Positions 1 through 6,117 of a stretch of 19,836 bases of DNA are shown here, one piece after another. Under the pieces are notes generated by a model. The model was given only the letters and a program-made list of their open reading frames with translations, was not told the origin of the DNA and did no database searches. A program made the position numbers and the translations under genes. Source of the stretch: an uncultured Bacteroidaceae bacterium (GTDB lineage: Bacteria > Bacteroidota > Bacteroidia > Bacteroidales > Bacteroidaceae). Every line of letters begins with the position of its first letter. The stretch's first letter is position 1. The DNA lies in contig CAJGCU010000038.1 of assembly GCA_904501945.1 (NCBI GenBank), forward strand, positions 1-19,836. Reading direction: 5' to 3'.

Positions 1-136
1 TCGTTGCAGACCTTCCGCCTCCATGTACCAGCACCTTCGCGCCTTCAATTGCACTAAAATCCTTCAAAAGTTGTTGCAGGGTTCCCTCGTCTTCCACGAT
101 TTTACCCCCCACCTTTACTACTGTCAATTTATTCAT
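1..136 (-). CDS. argB: Acetylglutamate kinase, N-terminal part (runs off the window)
   Basis: The minus strand reads from an ATG at 136 to the window edge, giving 45 codons beginning MNKLTVVKVGGKIVED and continuing to VLVHGGGRSAT. The KVGGK strand and the later HGGG loop are the ATP and substrate-binding glycine motifs of the amino-acid kinase fold, and their spacing fits N-acetylglutamate kinase. That enzyme phosphorylates N-acetyl-L-glutamate in the second step of cytoplasmic arginine synthesis. Only the N-terminal lobe is visible, so another amino-acid kinase cannot be fully excluded, but the spacing and the short N-terminus favour ArgB. A promoter-like sequence lies directly upstream. Confidence 0.8.
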   Translation of the reverse strand, partial: MNKLTVVKVGGKIVEDEGTLQQLLKDFSAIEGAKVLVHGGGRSAT

Positions 137-159
137 ATTCCTTATTTTTCAAAATTTGT

Positions 160-456
160 ACAAAAATACGGAGAAAGGATGAGAAAACCAAACCTGACAG
201 GCGTTTTAATCATTACAATCGCGAATATACGTTGATACTAATTCATCAGGCATACTTTTTGCTGAAGCGCCTGTTGGAGAGGTATAAGGCAGATTTCCTT
301 GAACAGGGAGGCATCAAGGAACAAATGTCAGCGGCAAGAAGAAATTGGCGGGAAGAGCACGGATTAGGATACTTGAATGGGAAAAATGTGAGTTATGGGA
401 GGAATGTGAATAATTGCTCAACCACAGGGATGGCTAATACAGGACAAAAGAAATAG
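160..456 (+). pseudogene. Decayed C-terminal end of a four-helix-bundle suffix-domain protein
   Basis: One plus-strand frame is open through this stretch to a TAG at 454-456. It contains LIHQAYFLLKRLLERYKADF, then LEQGGIKEQMSAARRNWREE. This matches my recollection of the suffix region of Bacteroidetes four-helix-bundle (S23/bAvd-like) proteins, which carry an LIHQANYLLDxQL...GGxRExM pattern. The helical body that should precede it is missing: upstream the frame runs into the argB promoter and leader with no family-like sequence and no plausible start except TTG at 232. After the motif the frame passes into low-complexity sequence rich in GGGA and GGAATG. I read it as a remnant, not a working gene. 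The family name rests on motif memory only. Confidence 0.5.
161..192 (-). promoter_or_regulatory. Candidate Bacteroidetes promoter of argB
   Basis: On the minus strand TATTTTTG (168 down to 161) fits the -7 consensus TAnnTTTG. A TTTG (192 down to 189) sits 20 bases upstream, close to the usual 19-base spacing of the -33 element. A start near 155 would leave a leader of about 20 bases before the argB ATG. The match is good, but this AT-rich stretch could produce such boxes by chance. Confidence 0.5.
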
Positions 457-540
457 AACTTGGCAATACTTCCCCATCTTCCCGTCTCGCCCCCTTCCCA
501 TTCCTCCCAAGAATCTCTCATTCCTCCCATACATTCCCAT
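394..540. repeat. Purine/pyrimidine-skewed inverted repeats
   Basis: TATGGGAGGAATG (394-406) recurs exactly as its reverse complement at 519-531. A shorter copy, CATTCCTCCCA, is at 499-509, and more CATTCCC copies follow to 540. The 464-540 stretch is almost pure pyrimidine on the plus strand. The plus-strand copy lies in the tail of the four-helix-bundle remnant, so these may be degenerate copies of a tail repeat that has been inverted or rearranged. Confidence 0.6.
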
Positions 541-568
541 ATCAATATAGCTGCCCTATATAATCTTC

Positions 569-588
569 AAAAAGGGGTATTGTCCCTT
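569..588 (-). terminator. Possible terminator of the restriction-modification operon
   Basis: On the minus strand a short stem AAGGG (588-584) / CCCTT (576-572) with a 7-base loop is followed by a run of T. It lies about 58 bases beyond the last stop (646) of the broken endonuclease. The stem is only five pairs, so this is a weak call. Confidence 0.35.
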
Positions 589-645
589 ATTTAACAGAAG
601 TTGAACTCAACGATAACGGCAGTTAAAATGAGTAGGCAGTATGAC

Positions 646-962
646 TCACAGAACAGTTTGTTCTCTACAATGCCTAAAGAACTCGTCACGTGATTTACAG
701 AAACCGCGATAAGCAGCCTTCGCCATACCGAATTTTGCAGGAAACTCTAATTTCCCCAATTAGCCACATCAAACTTTATACGCACAGGATAATCGGTGTC
801 TTTCACTTTCGTGAGAGCTGCTTTCTCCACCTTATAATAGCCTTCTATATGTCCACCAGGAATGATGAGTGCAATATATCGAACTGTTTGGATATCCTCT
901 GTTTCTTCAAAAAAATGATTTATACATAGTTTCGTTGCTTTAGTTACGAATATGGATTTATG
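646..962 (-). pseudogene. Severed C-terminal tail of the HNH endonuclease
   Basis: Directly after the TGA at 963-965, the same frame stays open for 71 codons and reads like protein (for example IALIIPGGHIEGYYKVEKAA, then DYPVRIKFDV), until a TAG at 747-749. A one-base shift between about 748 and 759 gives 35 more codons, including KLEFPAKFGMAKAAYRGFCK, ending at TGA 646-648. Joined to the upstream open part, the total is about 503 residues, close to what I recall for the shorter Alw26I-family nucleases (about 500). The piece has no start codon or ribosome site of its own. I infer that a formerly full-length endonuclease acquired a premature stop and a small indel in the AATTGGGGAAATT region. 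A sequencing or assembly error is the main alternative. Confidence 0.7.
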
Positions 963-2153
963 TCACGCTGCATTATAAAGTAGTCTAATTTGCTTACGGA
1001 TATCTGCAAAGGATAGACTTTGACTCAGTTCTGTATGCAAACCCACGTTAAGGACAAAGATGAACGATTCTTTTCGATAATATTTGTCACCGATGGTCTT
1101 TAGAGACTGTTCTATCATTTGTGATTTCGCTAACAAACAAACCAACTGATAATCTTTATTAATGAGCTGTGTATGATTGTTAGGATGAGCTTTCGTGTAA
1201 TGCTGTGTTGCTGTCAGTTTTATAAGGTTCTCCAAGTAATGTGCAATTTCTGGGAATTGAGATTTGGGGAATATATGATGAACTTGGGTAGCCTCGCCAT
1301 TTGCATATTGATCTCTGACTTCGCTATCTACTTGTATCTTACGCAAAAGGTTCATTGCCTTTGATACTTGATAGGCGTCATAGGCTTCTTGCTGTCGTAT
1401 CTCTTCTCCCGTAGCAGCTTCCTGTCGAGTTTGTGATTTGGCTTTATCCACGTCGCGCCAATTCTTACGGTTATACATTAAGTCAGAGAAGACAATAATG
1501 TCTTTTGACAATCGGCCTTTCTCCGTTCCCTGAATGTCGTTCTCTGCCGAATAGACGTTGATGACTTTTGTAAAGATACGAGCCACTTCTACAGCACCAT
1601 TAATGGCTGTATTTCCAATAATAAAACGAGTGTATCTTTCTTTTAGTTCTATATAGTCGTGTTGGGATACAGAACCTTTTATACAGGCATTCTTGAAAGC
1701 TTCAAAATATTTCAGGATACCACTATCCGACAAAACTTTTGTAATATACACATACAAAAAATTGTATGCATTACGTTCTTTGGTGGCAATATAGTCTAAG
1801 ATATCTAAGTTGGCTATTCTATAATAATTCACATTTCCTCTTTTCGCAATGTCGAGGATATGGGCATAAGCTAGCATCCGCAAAGGTTGTTGAATAAACT
1901 TATCATATTCATGCCTAGCAGTCTCATTCTTTGGACTAGGCTTGCCAAATATTGCCGACGCGTTTTTTATAAAATACTGCATATCCCACACATCCTGTAC
2001 CGTAAACTCTTCTTGTGGGTTCAAGTTGATAAGGCAATCTGCAATAAAACAGACAACGTCAGGAGTACACTTTTGGTCCATAAATCGCGCATCATGGCTT
2101 TTACGAACATCCAAATCATACAGGTTCAGGAATTTGGTTATAACATCAATCAT
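963..2153 (-). CDS. HNH type II restriction endonuclease, Alw26I/Eco31I/Esp3I-like, probably truncated
   Basis: This is a 396-residue open frame starting with ATG two bases after the methyltransferase stop, so the two are translationally coupled. An HNH nuclease core is visible: VHHIFPKSQFPE (residues 291-302), LENLI with N309 (307-311), then H318 and H323. HNH enzymes cut DNA using one divalent metal ion. The N-terminal half has KSHDARFMDQKCTPDVVCFI (18-37) and EYDKFIQQPLRMLAY (82-96), which I associate with Alw26I/Eco31I/Esp3I-type enzymes; R.Eco31I is an experimentally established HNH type IIS enzyme. The partner is a fused cytosine/adenine methyltransferase, as expected for a non-palindromic site methylated differently on each strand. 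The frame ends at TGA 963-965, but homologous-looking sequence continues in frame beyond it, so the protein lacks about 105 C-terminal residues and may be inactive. The recognition site cannot be read from sequence. Confidence 0.75.
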   Translation of the reverse strand: MIDVITKFLNLYDLDVRKSHDARFMDQKCTPDVVCFIADCLINLNPQEEFTVQDVWDMQYFIKNASAIFGKPSPKNETARHEYDKFIQQPLRMLAYAHILDIAKRGNVNYYRIANLDILDYIATKERNAYNFLYVYITKVLSDSGILKYFEAFKNACIKGSVSQHDYIELKERYTRFIIGNTAINGAVEVARIFTKVINVYSAENDIQGTEKGRLSKDIIVFSDLMYNRKNWRDVDKAKSQTRQEAATGEEIRQQEAYDAYQVSKAMNLLRKIQVDSEVRDQYANGEATQVHHIFPKSQFPEIAHYLENLIKLTATQHYTKAHPNNHTQLINKDYQLVCLLAKSQMIEQSLKTIGDKYYRKESFIFVLNVGLHTELSQSLSFADIRKQIRLLYNAA

Positions 2154-2155
2154 AG

Positions 2156-5149
2156 CTATTTCAATTTTCCAAAGAAAAATACAGAGTTGTTATCGATATT
2201 GAGAGAGCGAGTTCCACGATTGCGGGCAATACTGTAGAACTTACTAAATTCCTCTGTAGCATAGTAAGCCAAATCCTCTTTGGTTACTTGCTCACCATTG
2301 ATTGTGGTGAGTATGGCCACAGATCCATCTGCTATACACCCTTGAGGCATAAAGCAAGCACGAGGATAGTACGAAAGATTTGGAACTAAGACGCACTCCG
2401 TACGGTTGAGGTATTTGCCAACTTCTAAGTCGCTGACATCATCAATATAAGTGTCATAGCCCTCAATGTCTATTACCGTATTGTCACCAATGTTGCGGGA
2501 CTTCAGTACACGAATCTCGCCTTGCTGTGCAGTATTCGATTTTGTAAGAGTTCTGTCGCGGAATGATTTAAATATTCCGAAGGTCATCTTGTTTGTGACC
2601 TCGTCAAAATCGTTGTTTCGATAAATCAGCCAATAAGGGAATGATGAGTCAGCAATATAGTTCTGAGGTTTTACCTCTACAGAGTTTGTTATGTAAGATT
2701 CCACTTTTGTTAAATTCCTTTTTGCTCGCTGGTTTATTGTGAAAGCGATTGTCTCTATCTTGACGCCTTTAAAGCCTTTTTCTCCAAAATCCACTATGTG
2801 AGTAATGGCTTTCTCATTCATCAGTTGGCGAGTCTTACCAAACTCAGGAGCATTAATAAGGCTCTTGGGTACTATCAGCGAAACAACATCACCAAGTTGC
2901 ATTGCTTTCTCGATAAAGAATGAGAATATATTGTTTGTGTCTGTGTTGACAACAGACTTCTTGTAAACAGACAACAAACGTCTGTCTTTTACTTTCATGT
3001 AGGGTGGATTACCTACCACAATGTCGTATTTCTTTGGGAACGCTTCCAGAAGAGTGTCCTTGTTGATGAAATTCAAACGGACATTCTCTGGAAGTGGTAT
3101 CGACTGTAAAATCTGCTGGAGTAATGCTATGCTGTTTGGGTTGATGTCAATAACATCAATATGCAGCTCTGCAACATTAGCATATTTCAGGAACAGGGAT
3201 GGCAAGAAGTTGCCAACGCCCGTTGCTGGCTCAAGAATACGAAGGACCTTGGAGTCAGGATAGTCAGGCAAGTTCTTTACAACAGAATAGCATATATCCT
3301 GTCGAGTATAATATGCCGCAGTTTCCGTTCTTGCACCATTGGCATATTCAGCTATTTTAGCCAGGCGCACGAAGCCCATCTTCTTATTCTTCTTTACATA
3401 TTTTAGGAGGGTCTCAACGTCTGTCAGATTGTTCTTCTCAATGATTTCGTTAGCCTCCTGCTCAGTTAGTTCTTTCTCTGCAGCTTTCTCTTTTATCTTG
3501 TGAGCAATCTGCTGGAATATGATAGTAGGAACAGCTTCGCCCAAACTCTGACGGATATTTACATCCTCCTTCTTCAGATATTTCTGTTTCTCTTCTAAAG
3601 GCAACGCATTCAGTTGCTGATATGGTATAGCGCTCCATTCAAACTCCTTGGGTACAGACATCATCAACATAACTTCACGAATTGAGAATACGCGGTTGTC
3701 TGTAGGATGAACGGTATTCTGACTTGCAAGGATGTCATTACGAGTGTGTACACATGGTGGCACTTTGTCCCAATACTGGCGAGTATATTTGTCACCATTC
3801 TTGTTCTGGTTATAAATAATCTCACCATCTTTCTCCCTATGCGGAATGCGATTAGGATCTTCATTATCAAAAGCAGACTGTCCCTCCGTAATATTCTCTA
3901 TCCACTCCTGCATATGAGGAGCATAAGGACGGAACGTGTGATATATATCCTGATCCCATATCTCACCCATATATGTCAAATGAGGCAAATGTCCTATTGT
4001 CTGACGAAGCGTTTGTTCCTCTTGTCTGTTAGGGAACAACTCAAGTGGTGTAATCTCTTTCTGGTCTTTGCGTACGCCAATAACAAGTGTCCTCGTTCTA
4101 CTGCTGGGGTTGCCATAATCCTTGAAATTGATGACCTTTGCTGCAATGTTATAAAGTCCTGCGAGGTCAAGCTCAATCGCTTCACGAATGGGTTTGTCTT
4201 GTCCATCAATATCAGTACAGATAGACTTCATGAATGCAGGAACATTCTCAAAGACAAAGAAGCGAGGCATAATCTGCCGTATCAACTTGATGGATTCTAC
4301 CACCAAAGAATTACGCTTCAACTCATCGCCCTTTTTGTGATTGGCAACAGACATTCCCTGACAAGGAGGAGTTGCAATCACAACATCCAACTCACCCATA
4401 TTGCGCTGGTTGTGCCAGGCTTGGATTTCGTTGAATACCTTGTCCTGTGTTTCTTGCAGGGTTATATCACCACAAATATAGCCACTTTCATAACGGCACT
4501 TGTGATTATACTTCTGTACGTTCAAACGGCGTTCTATCAACTCTACCGTTGCAACGCAATCATAATTCTCTTGTTTGAACCCATAGCATCCAATACCAGC
4601 ACAACTAAACAGACTTACATAAGTCATTCGTCTATGTAATGGCATCGTTACTGCCTTGGGCTTCTGAACGATTTTATCTAATGTGCAGTCTGTGTATGTC
4701 TGCCAAATGTCGAGGCGTTGCTTCTTGTATTCAGGAAATAGATGTTTTACAAACTGCAACTCAAATACAATACGCAGATCGTTAGGGTCATTATCCAGTT
4801 CGCCTTCACGACGAGAACCAACACGGGCAATCTTAATCAAGTACAAATCTCTGATGCCCCAAAAGTCCTGGTCACATTGTTTACCGATATAGGGGATGAA
4901 GTAGTAGAGTTTGTTGAGTGCGACTGTCGATGGAAATCGTTTTCCTGAATAATATAGCTTAGCTGTTCCATCCAAGAAATGCTGCATATTGTCATTCTTG
5001 ACATTGCAGACAAGAACATTCTGAGTCAAATCCAAATCATTCAAATCGATACTCTGACTTGAATTGTCGATGATTTGTTCTGGATATTCTGCCTGCAACT
5101 GAAACAGATCCAGTTGCTGGGGCTGAGGTCGTAAGTTGGTCTTCGCCAT
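2156..5149 (-). CDS. Bifunctional DNA methyltransferase: 5mC domain fused to N6-adenine domain
   Basis: This is a 997-residue protein with two complete catalytic modules. After a ~175-residue N-terminal region, the cytosine-5 module shows YVSLFSCAGIGCYGF (AdoMet motif I, 177-191), PPCQG (261-265, catalytic Cys263), ENV (301-303), SSRTRT (349-354, motif VIII-like) and GEAVP (537-541, motif X-like). A helical linker (about 550-600) follows. The adenine module then shows RILEPATGVGNF (637-648, AdoMet loop) and NPPY (714-717, catalytic), with a C-terminal region from about 840 that may hold target recognition. The Alw26I/Eco31I/Esp3I systems are known to place m5C on one strand and m6A on the other of a non-palindromic site, and fusion forms exist. 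Both active sites look intact and no frame is broken, so it could still methylate the host although its endonuclease partner is damaged. The start is ATG at 5149; a hairpin sits 21 bases upstream. Confidence 0.9.
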   Translation of the reverse strand: MAKTNLRPQPQQLDLFQLQAEYPEQIIDNSSQSIDLNDLDLTQNVLVCNVKNDNMQHFLDGTAKLYYSGKRFPSTVALNKLYYFIPYIGKQCDQDFWGIRDLYLIKIARVGSRREGELDNDPNDLRIVFELQFVKHLFPEYKKQRLDIWQTYTDCTLDKIVQKPKAVTMPLHRRMTYVSLFSCAGIGCYGFKQENYDCVATVELIERRLNVQKYNHKCRYESGYICGDITLQETQDKVFNEIQAWHNQRNMGELDVVIATPPCQGMSVANHKKGDELKRNSLVVESIKLIRQIMPRFFVFENVPAFMKSICTDIDGQDKPIREAIELDLAGLYNIAAKVINFKDYGNPSSRTRTLVIGVRKDQKEITPLELFPNRQEEQTLRQTIGHLPHLTYMGEIWDQDIYHTFRPYAPHMQEWIENITEGQSAFDNEDPNRIPHREKDGEIIYNQNKNGDKYTRQYWDKVPPCVHTRNDILASQNTVHPTDNRVFSIREVMLMMSVPKEFEWSAIPYQQLNALPLEEKQKYLKKEDVNIRQSLGEAVPTIIFQQIAHKIKEKAAEKELTEQEANEIIEKNNLTDVETLLKYVKKNKKMGFVRLAKIAEYANGARTETAAYYTRQDICYSVVKNLPDYPDSKVLRILEPATGVGNFLPSLFLKYANVAELHIDVIDINPNSIALLQQILQSIPLPENVRLNFINKDTLLEAFPKKYDIVVGNPPYMKVKDRRLLSVYKKSVVNTDTNNIFSFFIEKAMQLGDVVSLIVPKSLINAPEFGKTRQLMNEKAITHIVDFGEKGFKGVKIETIAFTINQRAKRNLTKVESYITNSVEVKPQNYIADSSFPYWLIYRNNDFDEVTNKMTFGIFKSFRDRTLTKSNTAQQGEIRVLKSRNIGDNTVIDIEGYDTYIDDVSDLEVGKYLNRTECVLVPNLSYYPRACFMPQGCIADGSVAILTTINGEQVTKEDLAYYATEEFSKFYSIARNRGTRSLNIDNNSVFFFGKLK

Positions 5150-5161
5150 ATTTTATCTGTT

Positions 5162-5209
5162 GACAAGAAAAACCCCTTGTACCTTTGAAAAAAAGCGCAA
5201 GGGGTTGTC
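5162..5209 (-). terminator. Terminator-like hairpin in the leader of the methyltransferase
   Basis: On the minus strand AACCCCTTG (5206-5198) pairs perfectly with CAAGGGGTT (5179-5171) around an 18-base loop. TTTCTTGTC follows at once, giving five T in a row with the stem end. A further GACAA/TTGTC pairing extends the arms with a bulge. This has the shape of an intrinsic terminator, but it ends only 21 bases before the methyltransferase ATG. It could end an upstream transcript, act as an attenuator, or mark the junction where the restriction-modification unit joined older sequence. Confidence 0.6.
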
Positions 5210-5452
5210 GTGCCCAAAAGAAGCGACTGGAAACGCTGCAAGAAAAGCATAACAAGTCCCTCACGCATTTTCGTGCGAGTCCATTACGTCTTTTCTGCTT
5301 CTTACGTCAGTTAAATTTCCAGTTCTCTTTTGTCAGAAGCGAAATGATGCTCGTCAGTATGGTTAAGTCAGTTTCTCTTTACTGTCTTCTTATTCTATTT
5401 GTTCTGACAAGCACCCTAAAGTCAGATAGATTAAATTTATTGATACCTACAT
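5207..5452. other. Intergenic stretch with no recognised gene
   Basis: I see no convincing gene here. Short minus-strand frames pass through it but lack start signals and protein-like composition. Small hairpins occur, for example AGCG/CGCT around 5220-5235 and CACG/CGTG around 5262-5275. No clear TAnnTTTG box was found that could serve the methyltransferase, so its promoter is unidentified. Confidence 0.4.
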
Positions 5453-5538
5453 AAAAAAACGTGGATGCTTACTCAAGCCTGTTTCCGTTCGCGGTCTTCC
5501 ACAACCGATGCAATAAACAGACAGAGTAAAACATCCAC
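5453..5538 (-). terminator. Intrinsic terminator of the presumptive small RNA
   Basis: On the minus strand GTGGATG (5538-5532) pairs with CATCCAC (5467-5461), followed by G and seven T (5459-5453). Inside the long arm further pairs form: ACTC/GAGT, CTGTTT/AAACAG and CGGT/ACCG. The whole domain is one bulged hairpin rather than a compact terminator stem. Confidence 0.6.
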
Positions 5539-5768
5539 TCTGGAGAATATAATACACCCGTAAAAGTGTGCATAGAGGGTACAAGTCCCTCGCAGCACAC
5601 TACGGAGAGTATATACCACACCCCGTGGAGTCACCCTGGCATTGTTTTGAATTGCATTCGATTTGTGGAAGTTTCGAACAGTCAAAACAAAGCGTCAGTA
5701 ACGCCTTTTATTATGTAGCGTCCCTACCCATCTGTACGAACAGGATTGCGTGCATACGTGGGAGAAGA
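5453..5768 (-). ncRNA. Presumptive structured small RNA, about 315 nt
   Basis: This stretch has its own promoter (5774-5804) and ends in a stem plus seven T (5459-5453), with at least three strong hairpins between. The first pairs TTGTTTTGA (5642-5650) with TCAAAACAA (5682-5690), with an inner TTCGA/TCGAA. The second nests CCGT (5558-5561)/ACGG (5602-5605), AGTGTGC (5565-5571)/GCACACT (5595-5601) and GAGGG (5575-5579)/CCCTC (5587-5591) around a 7-base loop. The third is the terminator stem. A weaker GCGT/ACGC stem is at 5692-5704. The only long minus frame inside (5685-5473) starts with TTG, has no ribosome site and is rich in Cys and Arg, so I treat the locus as non-coding. I do not recognise it as tmRNA, RNase P RNA, 6S RNA or SRP RNA. 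It is transcribed toward the methyltransferase. Confidence 0.6.
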
Positions 5769-5773
5769 CTTTG

Positions 5774-5804
5774 CAAAGATACAAATAAGTGGGGAGAGAA
5801 CAAA
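5774..5804 (-). promoter_or_regulatory. Strong Bacteroidetes promoter driving the presumptive small RNA
   Basis: On the minus strand TTTG (5804-5801), exactly 19 bases, then TATCTTTG (5781-5774) followed by CA. This is an exact fit to the Bacteroidetes consensus TTTG-N19-TAnnTTTG. The predicted start is near 5768. No protein gene begins within 600 bases downstream, which supports a non-coding product or a long leader for the methyltransferase. Confidence 0.75.
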
Positions 5805-5913
5805 GAATTCCCTCTTTTTTCTTTTTCTAGCAAACGAAAGTGTGTGGTTTGATAGTGGCAGGTGCTGGCTCAAATCCGCTTGAATGAGGAGTGTTAAAAA
5901 GGTGCGCTTTGTG

Positions 5914-5996
5914 CCTCCAAAGGGGTGAGAGTCTCACCTATGCCATAGGTAAGACTCTCACGTGTACCATAGGTGAGACTCTCACCCCTTTGGAGG
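5914..5996. repeat. Dispersed palindromic repeat, copy 1 (perfect 29-bp arms)
   Basis: Arms 5914-5942 and 5968-5996 are perfect reverse complements over 29 bases, around a 25-base centre (5943-5967). The centre carries a third, diverged copy of the same unit, built on CATAGGTGAGACTCTCAC. A second copy of the whole element lies at 19563-19645 in the same orientation. Both copies are intergenic, so this looks like a REP-like or MITE-like genomic repeat. No protein gene is associated with it. Confidence 0.85.
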
Positions 5997-6020
5997 TGTA
6001 AAAAGAAGGTAAAAATGAAA

Positions 6021-6055
6021 AACGGAATCATCCCTGTTTAGGATGACTCCGTTTG
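6021..6055 (-). terminator. Intrinsic terminator ending the miaB-to-peptidase operon
   Basis: AAACGGAATCATCC (6021-6034) pairs with GGATGACTCCGTTT (6042-6055) around a 7-base loop with a single mismatch. On the minus strand the stem runs into TTCATTTTT. It lies 63 bases past the peptidase stop. Confidence 0.8.
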
Positions 6056-6117
6056 ACTATTATTTTGTGGAGAAATGATTTCTGCCCCCTTTCCCCGAAT
6101 CGGTAAATGTCCTGATG

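Noticed and set aside
5565..5601. GAGGG-TACAAGT-CCCTC looks like a tRNA T-arm
   Set aside because: It is nested in a single long hairpin. No acceptor, D-arm or anticodon arm can be placed around it on either strand.
5473..5685. 70-codon minus-strand frame inside the structured region
   Set aside because: It begins with TTG without a ribosome site, is rich in Cys and Arg, and coincides with strong RNA hairpins between a promoter and a terminator, so I treat the locus as non-coding.
5914..5996. Possible CRISPR array
   Set aside because: The units are inverted arms of one palindrome with no unique spacers of uniform length, and no cas genes are nearby.
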